64,000 nt of DNA from Thalassobaculum sp965228445 (GTDB lineage: Bacteria > Pseudomonadota > Alphaproteobacteria > Thalassobaculales > Thalassobaculaceae): contig OZ245813.1 in NCBI GenBank assembly GCA_965228445.1, forward strand, positions 744,001 to 808,000. The letters are read 5' to 3'. Positions 16,391-25,657 of the stretch are shown one piece after another (positions within the stretch are counted from its first letter, which is position 1; every line of letters begins with the position of its first letter). Under the pieces are notes generated by a model. It ran no database searches and had not been told where the DNA came from. It saw only the letters and a list, made by a program, of their open reading frames with translations. The translations under genes were made by a program, and so were the position numbers.

Positions 16391-18193
16391 TCAGCTCAGT
16401 CGCCAGACCCCGATCGTGTGGGACAGGCCGCGCAGGGTGCGTTCGCCGAGACTCTGCGCCCCGGCCGGCGGGTCGCCGGCGCCGTCGACCGTGGCGGCGC
16501 TCGCCAGGGCGATCACCTCGGCCGCCGGATCGACCTCCTTGCCGAGCTGCTCGATCCGGTTGGCGACATTCACCGGGTCGCCGACCAGCGTGTAGTTCAC
16601 CCGGCCCGGGGCGCCGATATTGCCGACCACCACGGTGCCGGAATGCAGCCCGATGCGGGTTCGCACCGGCGGTTCGCCGGCCGCCGCGCGGACCTCGTTC
16701 TCGGCGTGGATCGCCGTGGCAATGGCGCGGGCGGCGCGGATCGCGCGGGCGGCGTGATCCTCCTGCCGGCTCGGCGCGCCCCAGAACGCCATCACGCTGT
16801 CGCCGATATACTTGTCGATGGTGCCGTCCTCGGCCTCGACGCAGCGGGCGATCAGCGAGAAATGGGCGTTGAGCAGTTCGGAGATCTCGCCCGCCTCCTT
16901 GTTCTCCGACAGGGTGGTGAAGCCGGCGATGTCGGTGAACATTACGGTGACCTCGCGGCTGCGGGTCGGATAGCCGTCGGTCTGCGAGGCGTCCATCAGC
17001 CGCTTGACCAGCCGGCGCGGGACGTAGATCTCGAACCAGCGCAGCGCCCCGACCATGCTGTGAAAGGCGGCCGCGGCCTCGCGCAGCTCGGCGACGGCGG
17101 TCTCCGGCGCGTCGGGGATCGAATCGAGGTCGAGCCGGCGGATGCTGTCGGACGCGAGCGCCAGGGCGGTGACCGGCTGGCGCACCGACTGCGCGACACG
17201 CCACAGCAGGAACAGGGTGAGGGCGAGCACCGCCCCGCCGGCGATCAGGATGGCGTAGAGCCGGGTGAACAGGACGTCGGAGCCTTCGGTGCCGGCGACG
17301 ACGCCCACGGTCCAGGACAGCGGCGCGACGGCGGGCAGCGGCGAGGTGACCACCACGAACTCGCGCTCGTCGGAGACCACGACGGAGGCGGACAGTCCCT
17401 CCAGGCCGCGCAGCAGGCTGGTGTCCTGGAAGTCACCGGACACATAGGCTTCCAGCACCGCATCGCCGATCGGCTCGCGCGCCGCCGCCGGGTCGGCGTG
17501 CTCGTGCCGCTTGGTGACCTCCGGATCGCTGTGGGCGACGATGTGGTTGGTGGAATCGAGCAGGAAGGCGCGGACCGTCGGCGTGGAGAGCTGGGTGAGG
17601 AAGTTGGACAGATCGTCGACCGTGATGACGCTCGACACGAAGCCGAGGGTCTCTTCCTCGGTACGGATCGGATAGCTGGCGACCACGATCGCGTGACCGA
17701 TATCGACGCCCCAGATCGGGTCGGTCCAGGTGACGGCATCAGCCCCGGTGATCGTCTCGAACCCCTCCTGGGTGACGCCGATCTCCGCCCAGGTGCCGCG
17801 CACGACCAGGCCGTCGCGGCCGATGCGGATCGTGCGTCCGTCGGCGAGCACGATAGCCGTTCCGCGAATCTGAGGCAGCGCCGCCATGGTCAGCCGGATG
17901 CGTTCGACATCGGCCGACCGGAAGGCGAAGGGATCGTCGCGCACCAGCGCCGCCACGGTCCGGGCGTGCACGTCCGCCGCCTTCAGATGCGCCTCGGTGC
18001 GGTCGATGACGGCGGCCATGGTCTCCGACACCTGATTGCGCAGGAGGTCGACCGTGTTCTTGCCGGCGGCGATGAAACCGGTGGCCAGCACGACCACCAG
18101 GGACAGGGTCACCAAGGTGCCGACCCCACCCAGCAGCAGCCAGGCGATCGGAACGCTGCGCGGACGCAGCATGGGCTTTTTGCGCGTGAACAT
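16391..18193 (-). CDS. Membrane-bound class III adenylate/guanylate cyclase with periplasmic sensor
   Basis: A 600-residue signalling enzyme: a short cytoplasmic tail, a membrane segment at ~17-45, a periplasmic Cache-like domain to ~310, a second membrane segment at ~312-335, a HAMP-like linker and a class III cyclase domain from ~400. Metal ligands D421 (MFTDIAGFT) and D465 (KYIGDSVMAF), substrate-selecting Lys461 and Asp in TLVGDPVNV, and transition-state N542 and R546 are all present. The enzyme should therefore be active and, by the Lys/Asp pair, make cAMP. The ligand of the sensor is unknown. ATG 18193 is chosen; a GTG at 18196 and ATG 18172 are alternatives, none with a clear ribosome binding site. 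Confidence 0.88.
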   Translation of the reverse strand: MFTRKKPMLRPRSVPIAWLLLGGVGTLVTLSLVVVLATGFIAAGKNTVDLLRNQVSETMAAVIDRTEAHLKAADVHARTVAALVRDDPFAFRSADVERIRLTMAALPQIRGTAIVLADGRTIRIGRDGLVVRGTWAEIGVTQEGFETITGADAVTWTDPIWGVDIGHAIVVASYPIRTEEETLGFVSSVITVDDLSNFLTQLSTPTVRAFLLDSTNHIVAHSDPEVTKRHEHADPAAAREPIGDAVLEAYVSGDFQDTSLLRGLEGLSASVVVSDEREFVVVTSPLPAVAPLSWTVGVVAGTEGSDVLFTRLYAILIAGGAVLALTLFLLWRVAQSVRQPVTALALASDSIRRLDLDSIPDAPETAVAELREAAAAFHSMVGALRWFEIYVPRRLVKRLMDASQTDGYPTRSREVTVMFTDIAGFTTLSENKEAGEISELLNAHFSLIARCVEAEDGTIDKYIGDSVMAFWGAPSRQEDHAARAIRAARAIATAIHAENEVRAAAGEPPVRTRIGLHSGTVVVGNIGAPGRVNYTLVGDPVNVANRIEQLGKEVDPAAEVIALASAATVDGAGDPPAGAQSLGERTLRGLSHTIGVWRLS

Positions 18194-18320
18194 CACATAC
18201 GTGCATAAGCGCCCGGCGAGGCGGCGTCCAGCACAACGCCGAGAGGGGCCGGGGCCGAGCCTTTACTTGATGATAACCCGCCCGGGGTTTATCTAGCGCC
18301 GGTCTCTACACCGAGCGGAA

Positions 18321-19916
<1,596 letters not shown>

Positions 19917-19997
19917 CGGGCACGGGCGTCATAAAATCGCAGGGGAGTGCGGGTTAAGTGAGTTGTCGGGATTTCAGGTTGGAGGCATGCTGCGGCC

Positions 19998-21431
19998 ATG
20001 AGCGACGCGACCGTTGAAAGTTTTCTCGACCGGACCCTGCGCAACCTCCGTGGTGCGTGGGAGGACATTTCGGTCTCGACCCGCCACTACTGGACCGGCG
20101 AGCCGCGCCCGGATCTGCCGACCGACGATCTGGAGAAGATCCGCGGCCAGATGTCGGACTGCCTGTCGGACAAGGGCGGCGAGGTCACCGCGCGCGTCCG
20201 GGCCGCCGATCTCGGCCGCTCATATCTGTCGCTGAACCAGACCGGCCGGCACCGGTTCCTGTCGCTGCTGGCGACCGAGTTCGGCGCCGATCACAAGGCG
20301 GTCGACGCCGCCATCGCCAAGCTGCGCGAGGCCAAGGACGAGGAGGGCCGCCGCCGGGCCGAGCGGGCGCTGCGGACCGCGCTGATCCCGCGCTGGCGCA
20401 CCCTGCTGCGCCGCTTCACCGCCCTGCCGGAGGGTGTGAAGTTCCTGGTCGACCTGCGCGCCGAACTGATTCCCTTCGCCCGCGAGACCCCGGAGCTGGC
20501 CGATCTCGACGCCGATCTGAAGGACCTGCTCGGCGCCTGGTTCGATGTCGGGCTGCTGGAGATGAAGCGCATCACCTGGAGCGCGCCCGCCGCCCTGCTG
20601 GAGAAGCTGATCGCCTACGAGGCGGTGCATGCCATCCGCTCCTGGGAGGATCTGAAGAACCGGCTGGACAGCGACCGCCGCTGCTTCGCGTTCTTCCACC
20701 CGAACATGCCGGACGAGCCGCTGATCTTCGTCGAGGTCGCGCTGGTGAGCGGCATGTCCGACAACGTGCAGACCCTGCTGGACGAGGACGCGCCGGCGAG
20801 CGATCCGCGGAACGCCGACGCGGCGATCTTCTATTCGATCTCCAACGCCCAGCGCGGGCTGGCCGGGATCAGCTTCGGCAATTTCCTGATCAAGCGCGTC
20901 GTCGACGTGCTGAAGAACGAGATGCCGAACCTGAAGACCTTCGCCACCCTGTCGCCGATTCCGGGCTACCGCCGCTGGCTGAACGGCCGGCTGGAGGAGG
21001 GCGAGGGGCTCTCGCTCACCGCCTCGGAGCGCAAGGCGCTGGCGCAGGTGCTGGAGCCGGGCAAGGACGTCGCCGATGTGGAGCTGATCAAGACCGGTCT
21101 CGGGGTCGACGGCTGGTGGGACGACGAGGACCTGTCGGAGGCGCTGAAGGGCCCGCTCATGCGGGGGGCCGCGCGCTACCTGACCACAGAGAAGCGGCGC
21201 GGCGGCAGCGGCGCCGGCGACCCGGTGGCGCATTTCCACCTGTCGAACGGCGCGCGGATGGAGCGGCTGAACTGGCTCGGCGACCGCTCGGCCAACGGCT
21301 TCCGTCAGTCCTGCGGCATGATGATCAACTACCTCTACCGGTTGGCCGAGATCGACGACAACCACGAGGCCTATACCGATGACGGGCGGATCGCCCAGTC
21401 GTCGCAGATCCGCAGCCTTTCCAAAGGCTGA
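19998..21431 (+). CDS. Malonyl-CoA decarboxylase
   Basis: A 477-residue enzyme converting malonyl-CoA to acetyl-CoA and CO2. It has the N-terminal helical domain and the acetyltransferase-like catalytic domain with HPNMPDEPLIFVEVAL, FYSISNAQRGLAGISFGNFL, FATLSPIPGYRRW and VAHFHLSNGARMERLNW. His412 or His414 in that last block corresponds to the catalytic His of the human enzyme, and the Ser in LSPIPG to its partner. No mitochondrial-type or export signal is present. No malonate transporter or malonyl-CoA synthetase adjoins it, so it may balance fatty-acid synthesis or malonyl-CoA from other routes. GGAGG lies 12 bp before the ATG, rather far. Confidence 0.92.
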   Translation: MSDATVESFLDRTLRNLRGAWEDISVSTRHYWTGEPRPDLPTDDLEKIRGQMSDCLSDKGGEVTARVRAADLGRSYLSLNQTGRHRFLSLLATEFGADHKAVDAAIAKLREAKDEEGRRRAERALRTALIPRWRTLLRRFTALPEGVKFLVDLRAELIPFARETPELADLDADLKDLLGAWFDVGLLEMKRITWSAPAALLEKLIAYEAVHAIRSWEDLKNRLDSDRRCFAFFHPNMPDEPLIFVEVALVSGMSDNVQTLLDEDAPASDPRNADAAIFYSISNAQRGLAGISFGNFLIKRVVDVLKNEMPNLKTFATLSPIPGYRRWLNGRLEEGEGLSLTASERKALAQVLEPGKDVADVELIKTGLGVDGWWDDEDLSEALKGPLMRGAARYLTTEKRRGGSGAGDPVAHFHLSNGARMERLNWLGDRSANGFRQSCGMMINYLYRLAEIDDNHEAYTDDGRIAQSSQIRSLSKG

Positions 21432-21510
21432 GCGGAGCAGGCGAGGGCGCCGGGCGGCCGCTGCGCCGCTCTGCGCGCGGCTCTGAGGCAGTGACGCTCC
21501 CCTGGCACGG

Positions 21511-21537
21511 TTGACGCCGCCCCCGCCGTCATATAGC
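21511..21537 (+). promoter_or_regulatory. Possible promoter of tRNA-Leu
   Basis: TTGACG at 21511 and TATAGC at 21532 are separated by 15 bp, slightly short for sigma-70, and end about 35 bp before the tRNA. Position and the strong -35 element support a promoter, but the spacing lowers confidence. Confidence 0.42.
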
Positions 21538-21572
21538 AGTGCGCGTCCCCAATGTGGGCGCGTTTGCCCGGC

Positions 21573-21657
21573 GCGGGTGTGGTGGAATTGGTAGACACGC
21601 TGGATTTAGGTTCCAGTGGCGCAAGCCATGGGGGTTCAAGTCCCTCCACCCGCACCA
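21573..21657 (+). tRNA. tRNA-Leu (anticodon UAG), CCA encoded
   Basis: The 7-bp acceptor stem GCGGGTG/CACCCGC, discriminator A and encoded CCA are present. The anticodon stem CTGGA/TCCAG holds loop TTTAGGT, giving anticodon TAG. The long variable arm (TGGCGCAAGCCA) is the class II feature expected of tRNA-Leu, and the T loop reads TTCAAGT. It reads CUA and CUG codons, the latter the dominant leucine codon here. Confidence 0.97.
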
Positions 21658-21742
21658 CGCGGCCAGGACGCGCGATCCGCCGGGGAAGAGACACACTGGC
21701 CCACGCCACGAAAATGGCCCTGTTCGAGCGGGATTTTTCCTT

Positions 21743-23311
21743 ATGCAAGTGAACGAAACCCTCAACGAGGGACTGACGCGCGAATTCACCATCATCATTC
21801 CGGCAGCGGATCTGGACGCTGAGCTGAACGGCCGTCTGGTCGAGCTCGCGCCGCAGGTGAATATGCCCGGTTTCCGTCCCGGCAAGGTGCCGCCGGCGCT
21901 GCTGCGTCAGCGCTACGGCGACGCGCTGCTCGGTGAGGTGATCGAGAAGTCGGTCAACGAGAGCTCCCAGCGCGCCCTGGACGAGCGCGATCTGCGCCCG
22001 GCCTCCCAGCCGAACGTGGAGATCACCTCCTACGAGAAGGGCAAGGACCTGGAGTACAAGCTCTCGGTCGAGCTGATGCCGGAGATCGAGACCGTCGATT
22101 TCTCCACGCTGGAGCTGGAGCGGGTCACCGCGGAGCCGAGCGAGGACGACATCAAGGACGCGCTGAGCCGCATGGCCGAGGGCCAGAAGGAGTCGGCGCC
22201 GATCGAGACGCCGCGCCCGGCCGCCTCGGGCGACGTGGTGGTCATCGACTTCGTCGGCAAGATCGACGGCGAGGCCTTCGACGGCGGCGCCGCGCAGGAT
22301 CACCACCTGGAGCTGGGCTCCAACACCTTCATCCCGGGCTTCGAGGACCAGCTGATCGGCGCCAATGCCGGCGACGAGAAGGCGGTCACCGTCAGCTTCC
22401 CGGAGGACTACCAGGCCTCCCATCTGGCCGGTAAGGAAGCGGTGTTCGACGTCACCGTGAAGGAGATCCGCGAGCCGAAGCCGGTCGAGATCGACGACGC
22501 CTTCGCCCAGCGCTTCGGCCTGGACTCGCTGGATGCCCTCAAGGAGGCGATCGGCGAGCAGATGAAGGGCGAGTACCTGACCGCCACCCGCACCCGCATG
22601 AAGCGCCAGCTGCTCGACATCCTGGCCGACAAGCACTCCTTCGAGGTCCCGCCGAAGATGGTGGAGGAGGAGTACAAGGGCATCGTGCACCAGGTCGTCC
22701 ATCACTCCGGCGGCGAGCAGGGTGATGATCATGACCACGACCACGATCATGACCATGATCACGGCCACGATCATGATCATGACCACGATCACGCCCATGA
22801 CCACGATGCCGGTCACGACGCCGACGAGAAGAAGCTAAGCGAGGAGGACCGCGCCGAGTATCGCGGCATCGCCGAGCGCCGCGTGCGCCTGGGCCTGCTG
22901 CTCTCCGAGGTCGGCCGTCAGAACAACATCCAGGTGACCGACGAGGAAGTCTCCCGCGCGATCCAGGAGCAGGCTGCCCGATTCCCGGGTCAGGAGCGGT
23001 TCGTCTTCGACTACTATCAGAAGAACCCGCAGGCCCTGGCTCAGGTCCGCGCGCCGCTGTTCGAGGACAAGGTCGTCGACTTCGTCGTCGAGATGGCCAA
23101 GGTCACCGACAAGACCGTGAGCGCCGAGGAGCTGTTCCGCGACCCGGACGCCGAGGATGCGGGCGAGGCCAAGGCCGAGGAGGCCGAGAAGAAGCCGGCG
23201 AAGAAGAAGGCCGCGGCCAAGCCGAAGGCCGCTTCCTCCAAGGCGAAGACCGCCTCCAAGTCGAAGAAGAAGGCGGACGAGTCCGACGCCGAGGGCGACG
23301 CCGACGCCTGA
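21743..23311 (+). CDS. tig: Trigger factor with His/Asp-rich insertion
   Basis: Ribosome-bound chaperone and peptidyl-prolyl isomerase for nascent chains. The 522-residue protein has the ribosome-binding domain with the GFRPGKVP signature (residues ~49-56), an FKBP-type PPIase domain at ~160-250 (GDVVVIDFVGKIDGEAFDGG) and the helical C-terminal domain. It is about 90 residues longer than the E. coli protein because of two additions: a run of alternating Asp and His at residues ~328-359 inside the C-terminal domain, and a Lys/Ala-rich tail after ~475. The first may bind Ni, Zn or Co. It follows tRNA-Leu and precedes clpP, the usual order. Confidence 0.95.
   Translation: MQVNETLNEGLTREFTIIIPAADLDAELNGRLVELAPQVNMPGFRPGKVPPALLRQRYGDALLGEVIEKSVNESSQRALDERDLRPASQPNVEITSYEKGKDLEYKLSVELMPEIETVDFSTLELERVTAEPSEDDIKDALSRMAEGQKESAPIETPRPAASGDVVVIDFVGKIDGEAFDGGAAQDHHLELGSNTFIPGFEDQLIGANAGDEKAVTVSFPEDYQASHLAGKEAVFDVTVKEIREPKPVEIDDAFAQRFGLDSLDALKEAIGEQMKGEYLTATRTRMKRQLLDILADKHSFEVPPKMVEEEYKGIVHQVVHHSGGEQGDDHDHDHDHDHDHGHDHDHDHDHAHDHDAGHDADEKKLSEEDRAEYRGIAERRVRLGLLLSEVGRQNNIQVTDEEVSRAIQEQAARFPGQERFVFDYYQKNPQALAQVRAPLFEDKVVDFVVEMAKVTDKTVSAEELFRDPDAEDAGEAKAEEAEKKPAKKKAAAKPKAASSKAKTASKSKKKADESDAEGDADA
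22724..22819 (+). repeat. GAY-CAY coding repeat (Asp-His) inside trigger factor
   Basis: About 32 codons alternate GAT/GAC with CAT/CAC, interrupted once each by GGC and GCC. Codon choice varies between repeat units, so the tract is not a recent pure slippage product. It encodes roughly 13 histidines and 15 aspartates, a plausible metal-binding segment. Confidence 0.9.
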
Positions 23312-23372
23312 CCGGAACGCGCCGGCAACCGACGGACTGGTGCCGGCGCTTCCGACGACCCATATTAGGGGG

Positions 23373-23394
23373 ACGACCCGCACCAGCGGGTCGT
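23373..23394 (+). promoter_or_regulatory. Perfect hairpin in the tig-clpP spacer
   Basis: ACGACCCGC, loop ACCA, GCGGGTCGT form a 9-bp stem 56 bp before the clpP start. There is no T tract, so it is not a standard terminator; it may stabilise the messenger or attenuate read-through from tig. Confidence 0.45.
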
Positions 23395-23450
23395 GACACC
23401 GAAGGGGCTGGGAAGCGGCCCGCGACCAACCGGACGAAGGAAGAGGCACG

Positions 23451-24086
23451 ATGGCCAACCCGGCCGAAATCTACATGAACTCCCTGGTGCCGATGGTGGT
23501 CGAACAGACCAACCGCGGCGAGCGCGCGTATGACATCTATTCGCGCCTGCTCAAGGAGCGGATCATCTTCGTGATGGGCCCGGTGAACGATGCGGTCGCC
23601 AGCGTGGTCTGCGCCCAGCTGCTGTTCCTGGAGGCGGAGAACCCGACCAAGGACATCTCCATGTACATCAACTCGCCGGGCGGTGTGGTGACCTCCGGCC
23701 TCGCGATGTACGACACCATGGAGTACATCCGCCCCGACGTGTCGACCGTCTGCATCGGTCAGGCCGCGTCCATGGGGTCGCTGCTGCTGACCGCCGGCAA
23801 GGAGGGCAAGCGTTATGCCCTGCCGAACGCCCGGATCATGGTCCACCAGCCCTCCGGCGGCTTCCAGGGCCAGGCGACGGATATCGAGATCCACGCCCGC
23901 GAGATCCTGGCGGTGCGCGCGCGTCTGAACGAGATCTACGTTAAGCACACCGGCCAGAAGCTGGACGAGATCGAGAAGGCCATGGAGCGCGACAACTTCA
24001 TGACCCCCGAGACCGCGAAGAGCTTCGGGATCATCGACGAGGTGATCGACAAGCGCGCGAGTCCCGTGGAAGACGGCGCGGCCTGA
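23451..24086 (+). CDS. clpP: ATP-dependent Clp protease proteolytic subunit
   Basis: Serine protease that forms the tetradecameric barrel serving ClpX and ClpA. The 211-residue protein has catalytic Ser107 (GQAASMGS), His132 (MVHQPSGG) and Asp181 (ERDNFM), the INSPGG oxyanion segment and a normal length. AAGGAAGAGG lies shortly before the ATG. It sits between tig and clpX, its partner unfoldase; the 164-bp gap to clpX contains paired inverted repeats, so clpX may also have its own control. Confidence 0.97.
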   Translation: MANPAEIYMNSLVPMVVEQTNRGERAYDIYSRLLKERIIFVMGPVNDAVASVVCAQLLFLEAENPTKDISMYINSPGGVVTSGLAMYDTMEYIRPDVSTVCIGQAASMGSLLLTAGKEGKRYALPNARIMVHQPSGGFQGQATDIEIHAREILAVRARLNEIYVKHTGQKLDEIEKAMERDNFMTPETAKSFGIIDEVIDKRASPVEDGAA

Positions 24087-24133
24087 CGGGCGCGCCTTGC
24101 CTTCCGCATACGAAAAGCTGAATCCGGTTTCTC

Positions 24134-24165
24134 GCGGTATACCGCTGGTAAGGGGTTTTTTACCA
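24134..24165. promoter_or_regulatory. Adjacent inverted repeats between clpP and clpX
   Basis: A perfect 12-bp palindrome GCGGTATACCGC (24134-24145) abuts a second stem TGGTAA (24146-24151) / TTACCA (24160-24165) with loop GGGGTTTT. The pair could be a weak terminator after clpP or an operator for a clpX promoter; sequence alone does not decide. Confidence 0.4.
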
Positions 24166-24250
24166 GTTACGTGGGATATTTCGCATTGTGACTATGCGGG
24201 CCGGGTGGCTAACATAGAACCGATGGAACAGGTAAACAGGGCCGAGAACC

Positions 24251-25528
24251 ATGAGCAAATCTGGTAGCGGCAGCGGCTCCAGCGAGTCCAAGAACACCCT
24301 CTACTGCTCCTTCTGCGGAAAGAGTCAGCACGAGGTCCGCAAGCTTATCGCGGGCCCGACGGTGTTCATCTGCGACGAGTGTGTCGAGCTGTGCATGGAC
24401 ATCATCCGCGAGGAACACAAGACCACGCTGGTGAAGTCGCGCGACGGCGTCCCCACGCCCCAGGACATCTGCCAGGTGCTGGACGATTACGTCATCGGCC
24501 AGTTCACCGCGAAGCGGATCCTGTCGGTGGCGGTGCATAACCACTACAAGCGCCTCGCCCACGGGCAGAAGAACAACGACGTCGAACTGGCGAAGTCGAA
24601 CATCCTGCTGATCGGTCCGACCGGCTGCGGCAAGACGCTGCTGGCCCAGACCCTGGCCCGGATCATCGACGTGCCGTTCACCATGGCGGACGCGACGACC
24701 CTGACCGAGGCAGGCTATGTCGGCGAGGACGTCGAGAACATCATCCTCAAGCTGCTGCAGGCCGCCGACTATAATGTCGAGCGGGCGCAGCGCGGCATCG
24801 TCTATATCGACGAGGTCGACAAGATCAGCCGCAAGTCGGACAACCCCTCCATCACCCGCGACGTGTCGGGCGAGGGCGTCCAGCAGGCGCTGCTGAAGAT
24901 CATGGAAGGCACGGTCGCCAGCGTGCCGCCCCAGGGCGGCCGCAAGCACCCGCAGCAGGAGTTCCTGCAGGTCGACACGACCAACATCCTGTTCATCTGC
25001 GGCGGCGCCTTCGCCGGCCTGGAGAAGATCATCTCCAACCGCTCCAAGGGCTCGTCGATCGGCTTCGGCGCCGATGTCCGCGCGCCGGACGACCGCCGCA
25101 CCGGCGAGATCCTGCGCGAGGTCGAGCCGGAGGATCTGCTGAAGTTCGGCCTGATCCCCGAGTTCGTCGGCCGTCTGCCGGTCCTGGCGACCCTGGAGGA
25201 CCTGGACGAAGAGGCGCTGATCGAGATCCTCACCAAGCCGAAGAACGCCCTGGTCAAGCAGTACCAGCGCCTCTTCGAGATGGAGGACGTGAAGCTCGAG
25301 TTCCGCGAGGACGCCCTGTCCGCCATCGCGCAGAAGGCCATCGAGCGCAAGACCGGCGCCCGCGGCCTGCGGTCGATCCTGGAGAGCATCCTGCTCGATC
25401 CCATGTACGACCTGCCGAGCGCGGACGATGTGGAGGAGATCATCATCAACGGTGATGTCGTCACCTCCGGGGCCAAGCCGATCTTCGTCCATGGCGAACG
25501 CCGCGAGGATGCAAACGCCGGCGCGTGA
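24251..25528 (+). CDS. clpX: ATP-dependent Clp protease ATP-binding subunit ClpX
   Basis: AAA+ unfoldase that feeds substrates to ClpP. The 425-residue protein has the N-terminal zinc-binding domain (CSFCGKSQ ... CDECVELC, residues ~18-46), Walker A GPTGCGKT at ~122-129, pore loop GYVGED, Walker B VYIDEVDKI, and the IGF loop for ClpP docking in SSIGFGADV. In alphaproteobacteria ClpXP degrades cell-cycle regulators. The start has CAGGGCCGAGAACC upstream. It is followed 129 bp later by lon. Confidence 0.97.
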   Translation: MSKSGSGSGSSESKNTLYCSFCGKSQHEVRKLIAGPTVFICDECVELCMDIIREEHKTTLVKSRDGVPTPQDICQVLDDYVIGQFTAKRILSVAVHNHYKRLAHGQKNNDVELAKSNILLIGPTGCGKTLLAQTLARIIDVPFTMADATTLTEAGYVGEDVENIILKLLQAADYNVERAQRGIVYIDEVDKISRKSDNPSITRDVSGEGVQQALLKIMEGTVASVPPQGGRKHPQQEFLQVDTTNILFICGGAFAGLEKIISNRSKGSSIGFGADVRAPDDRRTGEILREVEPEDLLKFGLIPEFVGRLPVLATLEDLDEEALIEILTKPKNALVKQYQRLFEMEDVKLEFREDALSAIAQKAIERKTGARGLRSILESILLDPMYDLPSADDVEEIIINGDVVTSGAKPIFVHGERREDANAGA

Positions 25529-25657
25529 CCGAGAAGCCTTGATCCTCGGGGGGCCGCGCGCCACTTAAGGTGTTCGTGCGCAGGGTTCATCCCCCGCCCT
25601 GTGTGACGCCGAGATGCTTTCGTCACGGGGGAGGCGCTTATATCGAGGCCATTTGAC

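Noticed and set aside
19987..20001. Tiny ORF (ATG CTG CGG CCA TGA) overlapping the malonyl-CoA decarboxylase start
   Set aside because: The Shine-Dalgarno GGAGG is only 1 base from its ATG, too close for initiation. It is better explained as chance next to the real start at 19998.
22724..22819. CRISPR-like or microsatellite repeat
   Set aside because: The period is a single codon pair, there are no spacers, the tract is in frame within tig and its codons vary, so it is a protein repeat.
23360..23372. Possible heat-shock (RpoH) promoter before clpP based on CCCATATT
   Set aside because: No CTTGAA-like -35 element occurs at the proper distance.
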